Shown piece by piece: positions 33,891 to 41,368 of a stretch of 41,368 nucleotides of DNA. Position 1 is the stretch's first letter. The number at the start of each line of letters is the position of its first letter. The stretch spans positions 1 through 41,368 of the forward strand of contig JAFSQF010000041.1 of assembly GCA_017446745.1 (NCBI GenBank). Reading direction: 5' to 3'. This stretch comes from Bacteroidales bacterium (GTDB taxonomy: Bacteria; Bacteroidota; Bacteroidia; Bacteroidales; P3). The position numbers and the translations under genes were made by a program. Below the pieces are notes generated by a model. The model saw only the letters and a program-made list of their open reading frames with translations. It was not told the DNA's origin and did not search any database.

Positions 33891-34676
33891 TTTGACGCCT
33901 CTTTTCACCATCTCCTGAGCCACGAAAGAAGCCACGTCGTCGGCGTAGGTGTTGGCTCCGAAGCCGGCGTCGTAACCAAGCTCCTTGGCAAGCTCATGAC
34001 TGATGCGAGGGCCACCACAGATAAGGATAATCTTGTCGCGGAGGCCTTCGGCCTCGAGCATCTCCACAAGCTCGGTAAGGTTTTTGATATGGACATCCTT
34101 CTGCGTGACAGTCTGGCTGACAAGGAGGGCATCGGCATGGAGTTCAATGCCTTTGGCTATAAACTCCTCGTTGGGTACCTGACTTCCGAGGTTGTAGGCA
34201 TCTATCATGTCGTAACGCTCCAGACCGTAATGGCCGGCATAGCCTTTCATGTTCATGATGGCATCGATGCCAACGGTGTGTGCATCTGTTCCTGTGGATG
34301 CTCCGACGCACACAATCTTGCGGCCTATATGCTCACGGATATACTCGTCGCACTCCTTCATCTCCATCGTAGTGCTCTCAACCTTCGGGACCTTGATAGT
34401 GGTGAAGTCGACGGTGTGGGTGAGGGAACCATAGCAGTTCATGAAACAGAAGCCCTCGGTGAGCTCTTTCTGGTAGACTACGAGAGGGTTCTCGAAACCC
34501 ATTTTCTTGAGGAGCTGCTTGGCAGCCTCTTCGGCCTCGGCGCCGGCCGGGACGGGAAGGGTGAAGCTGAGCTGCACCTTGCCGTCGTTCATAGTATCGC
34601 CGTATGGTTTTATCTTGGTGAGGTCTAAAGTTTTGTCGTAATCTTTGGCCTCCATTGAATACAATCCTTCGCTCAT
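33888..34676 (-). CDS. kamE: Lysine 5,6-aminomutase beta subunit
   Basis: The 262-residue protein binds adenosylcobalamin and PLP. The B12 motif DxHxxG appears as DAHTVG with His133, and Lys144 in MNMKGYAG is at the position of the PLP-binding lysine of the Clostridium sticklandii enzyme, whose numbering is the same (known for that enzyme). The Rossmann-like C-terminal domain shows ADALLVSQTVTQ and LICGGPRI. With KamD it moves an amino group in D-lysine or beta-lysine. It starts 41 bp after the kamD stop. Confidence 0.95.
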   Translation of the reverse strand: MSEGLYSMEAKDYDKTLDLTKIKPYGDTMNDGKVQLSFTLPVPAGAEAEEAAKQLLKKMGFENPLVVYQKELTEGFCFMNCYGSLTHTVDFTTIKVPKVESTTMEMKECDEYIREHIGRKIVCVGASTGTDAHTVGIDAIMNMKGYAGHYGLERYDMIDAYNLGSQVPNEEFIAKGIELHADALLVSQTVTQKDVHIKNLTELVEMLEAEGLRDKIILICGGPRISHELAKELGYDAGFGANTYADDVASFVAQEMVKRGVK

Positions 34677-34717
34677 AATAAACTTGTTTTTTTAATCTTT
34701 AACGTTGAAGATATGGT

Positions 34718-36274
34718 TTATTTTTTCCCTTTCATGATCGCCACGAAGGGGTTGAAATAGTTCTCGGCCTTGAGGGTGACGCCATCGAGGCCTTTGCCTC
34801 CGTTCTTGGGACGCTTGACGTTGGCGAAGATTCCTTTCTCGAGAGCCGTGAAGAGACCTTCGCGTTCCATGTTCTCGAGGAGGGCTGTGGCGTTGTCGAG
34901 AACCTCCTTGGCACGTGAGCGGATAATGCCGCCCTCCTTGAACTCCACCTCCTCGCCAATATCTTTCATATTGTTGAAGATATACTTGGCGTTCTCGATG
35001 GAGAGGTAGCGGTCGGACATGAAGGGGGTGTGGATTGCCTCGGTGGGCATACCGAGGAGCTGGAGCCCCTGGTGGGTCCATTGGCCTATGATGTTGAACA
35101 GGGCGTCCTGGATATGGCCGCGGAAGATGTTGCCGGTCATAAACTTGGTAGGAGGCATATATTTGAGCGGAGCATTGGGGAATATCTCGCGCAGCATCTG
35201 TGCTTGAGCAAGCTCGTAGAGGAAGCCGTTCTCGAGCATGGGGTCCATCTCGAAAGCGTGGCCGAGGCCCATCTGCTCTTCGGGGAGACCCGCCATGAGG
35301 GCGAGCTGCTCGTTGATGAAATCGGAAGCCAGGACGGTATGGGCCTCCTCGTAGGCGTCGGCAGTGGTCAGGTAGTTGTCCTCGCCAGTGTTGATAATGA
35401 CACCGGCAAAGCCATTGATGATGCGGCTGAAATACTGGTCGATGAGGGTTCGCTGCATGTTGATGTCGCGGAAGAGGATGCCGTAGAGTGCGTCGTTGAG
35501 CATGACATCGAGGCCTTCGAGAGCCCCCATGGCGGCAATCTCGGGCATGCAAAGTCCTGAGCAGTAGTTGCAGAGACGTATGTAGCGTCCCACCTCTTCG
35601 CCCACCTCGTCGAGGGCCTTGCGCATAATGCGGAAATTCTCCTGAGTAGCGAAGGTGCCGCCGAAACCCTCGGTGGTGGCACCATAGGGCACATAGTCGA
35701 GAAGCGACTGGCCGGTGGTGCGGATAACAGCGATAATGTCGGCCCCCTGACGGGCTCCGGCCTGCGCCTGCACCACATCCTCGTAGATGTTGCCGGTGGC
35801 AACGATGATATAGAGGTAGGGTTTGGAGCCTTCGCCTATGGTCTTGATGTAATTCTCGCGCCGCAAGCGGTTGCTGCGGACGCGCTCGACATTTTCGTCG
35901 ACAAAAGGTTGAATGGCTTTGGCAGCCTCTGCCACAGTGTGGAGAGGCAACTGGGTGATGTCGAGCTTGCCGGCCACGATGGCATCGGCAATCTGCTGGG
36001 GTTTCATACCCGTTTCAATGACGGCATTGCCGATGAAGAAGGCTACGCCCTGTCCGAGAAGGCCTTTTGACTTGAGCTCGTCGACCACCACATTGGGCAG
36101 TGGGACTTCATTGGGGTCGATGCCATCGATGCCCAGAAGGCGGCAGATGGTGCGCTCGACGGCCACGGTGGTGTAGTTTTCCACAAAGTCCTGCACCTGA
36201 CCAGCGATACGGCGTGCCACGCTGCGTGCATGTTCAACTTTTTCAAAATCGAGACCAATTTTACTTTTTTGCAT
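34718..36274 (-). CDS. kamD: Lysine 5,6-aminomutase alpha subunit
   Basis: The 518-residue protein is the TIM-barrel catalytic subunit that works with KamE and adenosylcobalamin in lysine fermentation. Family segments include IVATGNIYEDVVQAQAGARQ, VPYGATTEGFGGTFATQENF, YCSGLCMPEIA and MPPTKFMTGNIFRGH. The length matches known KamD proteins. It is the first gene of the kamD-kamE-atoA group, with a -7 box about 97 bp upstream. Other pathway genes (kamA, kdd, kce, kal, atoD) are not in the window. Confidence 0.95.
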   Translation of the reverse strand: MQKSKIGLDFEKVEHARSVARRIAGQVQDFVENYTTVAVERTICRLLGIDGIDPNEVPLPNVVVDELKSKGLLGQGVAFFIGNAVIETGMKPQQIADAIVAGKLDITQLPLHTVAEAAKAIQPFVDENVERVRSNRLRRENYIKTIGEGSKPYLYIIVATGNIYEDVVQAQAGARQGADIIAVIRTTGQSLLDYVPYGATTEGFGGTFATQENFRIMRKALDEVGEEVGRYIRLCNYCSGLCMPEIAAMGALEGLDVMLNDALYGILFRDINMQRTLIDQYFSRIINGFAGVIINTGEDNYLTTADAYEEAHTVLASDFINEQLALMAGLPEEQMGLGHAFEMDPMLENGFLYELAQAQMLREIFPNAPLKYMPPTKFMTGNIFRGHIQDALFNIIGQWTHQGLQLLGMPTEAIHTPFMSDRYLSIENAKYIFNNMKDIGEEVEFKEGGIIRSRAKEVLDNATALLENMEREGLFTALEKGIFANVKRPKNGGKGLDGVTLKAENYFNPFVAIMKGKK

Positions 36275-36370
36275 ATTTCTGTTATATTATATTATTCTAT
36301 TGTCAATCAGAATGTATCACAAAGTCTCACAGTGTTGCGGAAGTGCTGTGGAACGTCGAGAAAGAAAGTG

Positions 36371-36378
36371 CAAATTTA
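36371..36378 (-). promoter_or_regulatory. -7 box upstream of kamD
   Basis: On the - strand this reads TAAATTTG followed by C, matching TAnnTTTG. It lies 97 bp upstream of the kamD start, inside the 311-bp spacer after the M16 gene. Nearer that gene's stop the spacer also holds ATGCTTCT-A-AGAAGCAT (36532-36548), a hairpin that may be a 3' end for the peptidase transcript. Confidence 0.45.
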
Positions 36379-36585
36379 GTGATATTTCGGAAAATAAGAG
36401 GGGGTTTTTAAATAAAAAATATAATAAAGATGATATATTTTAAACTATACCATTAAAAATAAAGGATTTACAATTCACCTTTCTTCCCCTTTCAGAAAAG
36501 GAAAGAAAGGCGCCACAACCGCGCCTCGCCATGCTTCTAAGAAGCATTTGGGGAAGGGAATCGGGATGGGTAGGATGGTGGACGA

Positions 36586-37803
36586 TCAGGTGAAAATGAG
36601 GGTACTGAAGGCCGAAGGACTGAAAAGGTCGCCGGCAAGCATGAGGAGGTCGGAGGCTGTCACTGACTGGATGTCGCGGCTCATCTCTTCGAGCGAGTCG
36701 ACATGGTCGAAAGTGAGGAAACTCTTGCCTATGGCCTGCATCTCGTTGAGGGCTATCTCGTTGTTGATAGCCATCTGGCCTATATATTGCTGCTGAGCGG
36801 CATGGAGCTGCGAGGAGGAGAGCTTGGTGTCGCGGAAATGCTGCAGCTGACGCTGTATCAGCTCTATGAAACGGTCCTGCGTTCCGTGGTCCACACCGGC
36901 ATAGATATAGAACAGACCGGCATCGGAGAAAGGTGAATACTGCGACTCGACAGTATAACAGAAGCCATACTTCTCGCGGATGTTCATATTGAGGCGCGAG
37001 TTCATGGCCGGGCCTCCGATAATGTTGTTGAGGAGCGCGAAGGCCACTTTGCGGTCGTCGAAGATGCTGACGGCAGGGCACCCAACCATGAGGTGCACCT
37101 GATGGGTGTGGCGGTGCACGGTGGTGTTGAAGGTCTGGTATTCGGGGGCTTTGTCGCGCTGTGCCGTAGTCGGGGACGATGGATAATGGGCGAAATACTT
37201 CTCGCAGAGGCGCACCACACGACGGAAGTCGGCACGACCGACAACGGAGATTACCATACGGTCGGTGGTGTAGTTGCGCTGCATAAACTGGCGGAGGCGT
37301 TCGGGCGAGAAACGACGGACGTTCTTCTTGGAACCCAGGATATTGTGGGCCAGCGGATGACCGGCAAAGGAGAGTTCCTCAAAATCGTCGTAGATAAGCT
37401 CGGAAGGAGTGTCGCGGTAGGAATCTATTTCTTCGATAACGACATCTTTTTCATGCTCTATTTCCTTGTCGGGGAATGTGGAATGAAAAAGCACATCGGC
37501 GAAGAGGTCAAGGCAACGCTCGAGGTGGATGGCAAGCGAGGAGGCATAGATGCATGTCTCTTCCTTGGTGGTGAAGGCGTTGAACTCCCCTCCCACCCCA
37601 TCGATGCGGTTGAGGATATGCCAGGCACGCCGATGCGTGGTGCCCTTGAAGATGGAGTGCTCGATGAAATGCGCCATGCCCTCGTCGGAAGGGGCTTCGT
37701 CGCGAGAACCGATATTTATGAAAACACCCGAATGAACGACAGGCGAGTCGTTCGGGCGGAAGATGAGGCGGATGCCGTTGGAGAGCGTGTGGTAGTGATA
37801 CAA
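36586..37803 (-). CDS. M16 family zinc peptidase (pitrilysin-like)
   Basis: The 405-residue protein carries the inverted zinc motif HFIEH (His45, Glu48, His49) in DEGMAHFIEHSIFKGT. The distal glutamate lies in the helix EKDVVIEEIDSY about 75 residues on. GGEFNAFTTKEETCIY is the usual following motif, and the second, inactive-type domain runs from about 210. No signal peptide is seen, so it is probably cytoplasmic and degrades peptides. Bacterial homologues of this length pair as dimers. Its start is 9 bp from the end of an 8-bp repeat array. Confidence 0.9.
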   Translation of the reverse strand: MYHYHTLSNGIRLIFRPNDSPVVHSGVFINIGSRDEAPSDEGMAHFIEHSIFKGTTHRRAWHILNRIDGVGGEFNAFTTKEETCIYASSLAIHLERCLDLFADVLFHSTFPDKEIEHEKDVVIEEIDSYRDTPSELIYDDFEELSFAGHPLAHNILGSKKNVRRFSPERLRQFMQRNYTTDRMVISVVGRADFRRVVRLCEKYFAHYPSSPTTAQRDKAPEYQTFNTTVHRHTHQVHLMVGCPAVSIFDDRKVAFALLNNIIGGPAMNSRLNMNIREKYGFCYTVESQYSPFSDAGLFYIYAGVDHGTQDRFIELIQRQLQHFRDTKLSSSQLHAAQQQYIGQMAINNEIALNEMQAIGKSFLTFDHVDSLEEMSRDIQSVTASDLLMLAGDLFSPSAFSTLIFT

Positions 37804-37811
37804 GGTTATTG

Positions 37812-37991
37812 CGTTATTTCGTGGTTTCGTGGTTTCGTGGTTTCGTTATTTCGATGCTTCGTTATTTCGATGTTTCGTTATTTCGATGTTTCGATGTTTC
37901 GATGCTTCGTTATTTCGATGATTCGATGTTTCGATGTTTCGATGCTTCGAGGCTTCGATGTTTCGATGTTTCGATGTTTCGATGCTTCGAA
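37812..37991 (+). repeat. 8-bp degenerate tandem array H (22.5 units), overlapping a coding end
   Basis: Twenty-two units plus CGAA, all in phase. Units are mostly CGATGTTT, CGATGCTT and CGTTATTT, with three CGTGGTTT in a row at 37820-37843. Positions 37846-37991 are also the 3' end of the ligase-like gene on the - strand, whose TAA stop (37846-37848) is made by a CGTTATTT unit. The other end stops 8 bp before the M16 start codon. Confidence 0.92.
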
Positions 37992-39615
37992 TTAAAGAAT
38001 CATTCTCATCAGAATCTTTTGTTTTGCCGGCAATTACATAATCAGAGAGGAGGCAGGGGAAGAGTACCGAGAAGACAGCGCCGGCGAGGGTGCCGAGGGT
38101 GTCTTCGGTCAGGCAGGAGACGAGGAAGATGGTGACGAATGCCACCATGGCAGCGAGGCGCAGATAGTGGCAACGGCGAAAAGCATAGACGAAAGCAGCA
38201 GCAATAAGCGAGCAGCCTATGATACCAAAGGTCACCAGGAAGGTAAGGTATTGGTTGTGTACATTTTTCTCGGTGTCGGCTATGGGGGAATGGTCTGCCT
38301 TGAGCTGTGCATGACAGACGTCGACAACATCGCCCGTGCCTACGCCAAGCAGAGGATGTTGCAAGAATACCCTCCAGGCGTTGCGCCACAGCTCGAAACG
38401 CTCGAGCATGGTGAAATTGGGCACGCAACGACGATAGCGATAGTTCTCATATTCGAAAAGCATCACATAGTACATCTGCTTTATTGAAGAGCCATGAAGA
38501 TACACCGGATTGGCTATGCCCTGTTCGATGGCTGCAATGTCGTCGGGCTGGAGGAGCGTCATGCCAGCACTGTCCTTGGTGGTCCCGAGGCCGTTGAGGT
38601 AACGTGTGAGGGTCGGGAAAATGCCATATCCGTTGGAGGTGAGGGCGTCGAAAGGCACGGAGCTGACCTTGGCCCACTGCGTGCGGAGCTCGGTTTCGCA
38701 GATATAGTTGTCGAGCAGGTTGCCGTTCTCCACAAGGCCGCTGCTGCCATGGGCATAGGGGTTGCCGTTGACGGTGGCGAGAGCCAGGGGCTGCTGGCGC
38801 AGAGGTACAGGCCTATAATAGCTGGAAATCATAAAGAAAGAGACAACAACAACAACGGCACAAACCACGACGACAACGGACAACGAGAGCCATCTGAGCA
38901 TGGGAGGCTTGATGCGGCGCCAAAACGATGCAAGCATAACGACAGCGAGGACGCCCAAGATGGCAAATGCCGTAAACGACCTGATTTCGATGAGGATGGC
39001 AATAAAAGAAACAAGGACTACAAAAAGCAGCCACGAGAGCCAGTCGCTGAAAAGTCCGCCAGCTTCAGTCCGTGTTTTTTTTCGCATTCTGCGAAAATAA
39101 CGCCGATAAAGGAACCAGAGCGTCAACGATATTGCCAGGCAGACATTGAGCGAGAAACGAATATGGGAAATGAAAGGGACGATATCGCGGTATGGGATGC
39201 CAGGCATGGAGAGGAAACGCACGTGCCCTACGACTGTGGCGACGAAGACCGTGGCGACGAAGACGAAGAAAAGCACCTGTAGCTGGCGACGGCTGAGAGG
39301 CCGGGAGGTGAGCAGCACGAGAGGTATGGCGAAGAGGGGGAGCTTCTTGAAAAGGTCATGCCATGCGTAGGCGGTGTTGGAAGAGGGAATAATCCAAACG
39401 AGGTGGACGACGAGGAGAACGCCGAAAGCCACGAGGAGCCATAGGGAGCCGTTTTGGCGTGCCACATGGAATTTGCGGCGCATATCCCATTCCAGCAGCC
39501 AGTTGGCAGCAAGGAGTATTTCCATACCACTCATCATGAAGTTGCTTACCGGCTGGGCTGCAACAAGAAGGATGAGGAGGACGAAATATATGGCGCGGTG
39601 GATGGTTAGGCGCAT
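37846..39615 (-). CDS. O-antigen ligase-like (Wzy_C) membrane protein with repeat-encoded tail
   Basis: The 589-residue protein has about twelve membrane helices (from residue 8 to about 530) with a large extracytoplasmic region (about 270-430). HPLLGVGTGDVVDV is the Wzy_C motif of O-antigen ligases and polymerases, and SHIRFSLNVCLAISL fits the central helices. It probably polymerises or transfers a glycan at the outer face of the inner membrane. The last ~48 residues (SIETSKHRNIEASKHRN and similar octads) are translated from array H and form a basic hydrophilic tail after the final helix. The conserved protein may end near residue 535, so the tail is likely an acquired extension. Confidence 0.85.
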   Translation of the reverse strand: MRLTIHRAIYFVLLILLVAAQPVSNFMMSGMEILLAANWLLEWDMRRKFHVARQNGSLWLLVAFGVLLVVHLVWIIPSSNTAYAWHDLFKKLPLFAIPLVLLTSRPLSRRQLQVLFFVFVATVFVATVVGHVRFLSMPGIPYRDIVPFISHIRFSLNVCLAISLTLWFLYRRYFRRMRKKTRTEAGGLFSDWLSWLLFVVLVSFIAILIEIRSFTAFAILGVLAVVMLASFWRRIKPPMLRWLSLSVVVVVCAVVVVVSFFMISSYYRPVPLRQQPLALATVNGNPYAHGSSGLVENGNLLDNYICETELRTQWAKVSSVPFDALTSNGYGIFPTLTRYLNGLGTTKDSAGMTLLQPDDIAAIEQGIANPVYLHGSSIKQMYYVMLFEYENYRYRRCVPNFTMLERFELWRNAWRVFLQHPLLGVGTGDVVDVCHAQLKADHSPIADTEKNVHNQYLTFLVTFGIIGCSLIAAAFVYAFRRCHYLRLAAMVAFVTIFLVSCLTEDTLGTLAGAVFSVLFPCLLSDYVIAGKTKDSDENDSLIRSIETSKHRNIEASKHRNIETSNHRNNEASKHRNIEITKHRNNEASK

Positions 39616-41270
39616 TATTTGCCTTTGAGGATGGATTGGTAGCGTGTACGGTCGTGGAGTATCTCTATGGCCTTGAGGACATCGGGGTCGGTGACGAGAG
39701 AGCCCTCAAGACGTCCGGCGGAGTAATAGTAGCGCGCCAGGATTTCAGCCTTGAGCATCTCGCTGATTTCGTCGCGGAACTTCTGGAGGTCGTCGGCCTT
39801 GTCTTTTTTTAGCATGGCCTCAAGTTTCTCTATCTCGGGCTGGAGGGCTTCGAGGTAGTTCTCGTCCTTGGCCACATCACGCAGCTCTTTAAGGACTTGC
39901 TCCGTAGAGGTGGAATAAGTGAGATTTTTATCGGCGAGGTAGTCGACGAAGTCGTTGTAGATCTGGTCGGTGATGGTGAAAGAGGCTGGAGGGTCGATGG
40001 TGGGGTGCTTCTTCACAAACTCAGTGACATAGTTGAATATAAGGAATTTGGAGACAAGAGCCGTTGATATTGCCGACATATACTCCGTCTCCACCTCGAC
40101 ATCGGGCTCGATGCCGAAGCCGTCGTAGACGATACGGCCTCCGGCGGTATGGAAGGCTGTCTTGAGCGAGTCGGGCACCTTGGTGGCCCGGCCATTCTCG
40201 TCGCGGTGGCTATAGTCGAGAGCCTGGATGCAACGCCCCGAAGGAATGAAATACTTGGAGACAGTGATTTTCATCTGGCTGTTGTAGTTGAGGGGGAGGA
40301 CATTCTGCACCAACCCTTTACCGAAGGAACGGGAACCTATGATGACGGCACGGTCCAGGTCCTGGAGGCTTCCTGCCGTAATCTCGGATGCCGAGGCACT
40401 ATATCCGTTGATGAGCACGGCGAGGGGTATCTCAGTGTCTTCGGGGCTCAGGCGTGTATAGCTCTTGAGGTTTTTTGCAGTGACCTTGCCTTTGGTCTCG
40501 ACTATGAGCAGGCCCTTGCGAAGGAAGATATTCACCAGGTCGACGGCTTCGTTCATAAGGCCGCCGCCGTTGTTGCGGAGGTCGAGGATGAAGCCCTCCA
40601 TGTCGGGATGCTCCTTTTTGAGGCGGACGAAAGCTTCGCGGACGTTCTTGGCGGCATCTTGTGTGTATTCGTCAAGCTTGACATAGCCGATATTGCCACC
40701 CACCATGCCGGAATATGGCACATTGGGGAGTTTGATTTCGGCGCGTGTGATGGTGCGCTCAAAGGGTTTGCCGTCGCGTTCGAGGCGAAGCGTCACCTCC
40801 GTGCCGGCCTGGCCACGCATGGCGGAGCTGACATCGGCATTGTTCTTGCCGTCGGTGGAGACACCGTTGACGGCCAGGATACGGTCGCCAGCCTTGAGTC
40901 CGGCCTTGTCGGCAGGAAGGTCTTTATATGGCTCTGAGATATAGATATTTTCGCCCTGCTGATGAATCAAAGCACCAATGCCGCCATACTGGCCGAGGAG
41001 CTGGAGCTTAACATCCTCCATGTCCGATTCGGGATAATAGACAGTGTAGGGGTCGAGGGAGGCGAGCATGGCATCGATGGCTTTTTTCATGGTGGCCCCG
41101 GGGTCGACATCATCGACATAGTTGACGTAGAGGGTCTGGTAGATTTTGCTGAAGATTTCCAGGTTCTTGGCGAGCTCGAAACTGCGGTCGGCGGGAACGG
41201 AGGTCTGGGCATTGGAGCCGAGCGAGAGAGCAAAAAGGGTCGAAAAGATAATGATTAAACGTCTTGGCAT
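39615..41270 (-). CDS. S41 family carboxy-terminal processing peptidase (CtpA-like)
   Basis: The start is the ATG at 41270 (551 residues); a TTG lies one codon upstream. The protein has a signal peptide (about 1-21, ending SNAQ), a PDZ domain (about 90-170, GIGALIHQQGENIYI and AGLKAGDRILAVNG) and the S41 protease core. The catalytic serine lies in YSASASEITAG (288-300) and Lys318 in GSRSFGKGLVQ. A ~150-residue C-terminal region follows. The family trims or degrades periplasmic proteins from the C-terminus. Its stop (TAA at 39615-39617) overlaps the first base of the ligase-like gene's start codon. Confidence 0.93.
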   Translation of the reverse strand: MPRRLIIIFSTLFALSLGSNAQTSVPADRSFELAKNLEIFSKIYQTLYVNYVDDVDPGATMKKAIDAMLASLDPYTVYYPESDMEDVKLQLLGQYGGIGALIHQQGENIYISEPYKDLPADKAGLKAGDRILAVNGVSTDGKNNADVSSAMRGQAGTEVTLRLERDGKPFERTITRAEIKLPNVPYSGMVGGNIGYVKLDEYTQDAAKNVREAFVRLKKEHPDMEGFILDLRNNGGGLMNEAVDLVNIFLRKGLLIVETKGKVTAKNLKSYTRLSPEDTEIPLAVLINGYSASASEITAGSLQDLDRAVIIGSRSFGKGLVQNVLPLNYNSQMKITVSKYFIPSGRCIQALDYSHRDENGRATKVPDSLKTAFHTAGGRIVYDGFGIEPDVEVETEYMSAISTALVSKFLIFNYVTEFVKKHPTIDPPASFTITDQIYNDFVDYLADKNLTYSTSTEQVLKELRDVAKDENYLEALQPEIEKLEAMLKKDKADDLQKFRDEISEMLKAEILARYYYSAGRLEGSLVTDPDVLKAIEILHDRTRYQSILKGK

Positions 41271-41273
41271 CAA

Positions 41274-41368
41274 ATGAATTTTTAAAAAAACACGATGAAA
41301 ACGGATAAAGACGGGGTTTATTGCAGGGATGTTGTTTTTTTTTGGGGGGGGTTTGGAGGGGGCTAGGG
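41274..41368. other. Low-complexity window end
   Basis: The last 95 bases hold no gene. They include a T-run followed by a G-run and further G-rich sequence (about 41332-41368), unlike any other spacer here. This could be a contig end with unreliable bases; a promoter for the S41 gene may lie in 41274-41320 but no TAnnTTTG box was seen. Confidence 0.4.

Noticed and set aside
33735-34628. 297-codon + strand frame starting in array G and crossing kamE antisense
   Set aside because: Its first part is repeat-derived (FRCFD octads) and the rest is the antisense of kamE.
10299-37991. CRISPR interpretation of the short-unit arrays
   Set aside because: Units are 8 bp with no unique spacers between them, arrays lie at many gene borders, and no cas gene is present.
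1-41368. tRNA, rRNA or known riboswitch in the spacers
   Set aside because: Spacers are short, AT-rich or repeat-filled; no cloverleaf, rRNA core or recognised riboswitch motif was found by eye. A covariance-model search would be decisive.

Overview
The window looks like a piece of an uncultured Bacteroidales (Bacteroidota) chromosome. The signs are two secreted peptidases with type IX secretion C-terminal signals, lineage-typical families (YfhO, DUF6029, Omp28-like, DUF6913, DUF4249, OadG), Bacteroidota -7 boxes of the TAnnTTTG type, and GC-rich genes separated by AT-rich spacers. No rRNA, tRNA, phage, insertion sequence or CRISPR array was seen.

Layout. Positions 1-821 carry no gene and are packed with nested, palindromic intergenic repeats. 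From 822 to 21049 all genes are on the + strand: a PgpH-like HD phosphodiesterase, a YfhO giant membrane protein, a T9SS subtilase, a membrane protein, rnhB, a DUF6913 protein, dapA, a hotdog thioesterase, a polyprenyl synthetase, a TlpA-like thioredoxin, a DUF6029 barrel, an Omp28-like lipoprotein, a MATE exporter, a T9SS M6 metalloprotease and a secreted endonuclease/phosphatase-fold protein. A bidirectional terminator at 21163-21195 separates them from the - strand half. That half holds (in transcription order) mce-mmdA-Cys-rich lipoprotein-oadG-mmdC-mmdB, a complete sodium-pumping methylmalonyl-CoA decarboxylase operon. Beyond a 300-bp repeat field lie a GH2-like gene coupled to a DUF4249 lipoprotein, an outer-membrane barrel, kamD-kamE-atoA of lysine fermentation, an O-antigen-ligase-like gene followed by an M16 peptidase, and a CtpA-type S41 peptidase near the window end.

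Metabolism. kamDE plus a CoA-transferase subunit point to lysine fermentation, and the methylmalonyl-CoA decarboxylase to energy conservation in the propionate branch. Together with the secreted proteases they suit an anaerobic, asaccharolytic or peptide-using lifestyle (inference).

The most unusual signal is in the spacers. Eight gene boundaries carry arrays of one degenerate 8-bp unit (consensus CGATGYTT, with CGATATCT variants), 5 to 22 units each, about 120 units in all. Units differ by substitutions, yet I found only one 1-nt phase slip, at the ragged edge of one array. Seven of eight arrays end 9-97 nt before a downstream start codon. One array is read in frame as the last ~48 residues of the ligase-like protein, and another supplies the kamE stop codon. 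Separate families with 9-bp (16099, 32922) and 10-bp (2951) units follow the same style. Second, the 1282-residue GH2 protein has lost both catalytic glutamates and neighbouring active-site residues while keeping an open frame, so it appears to be a pseudo-enzyme.
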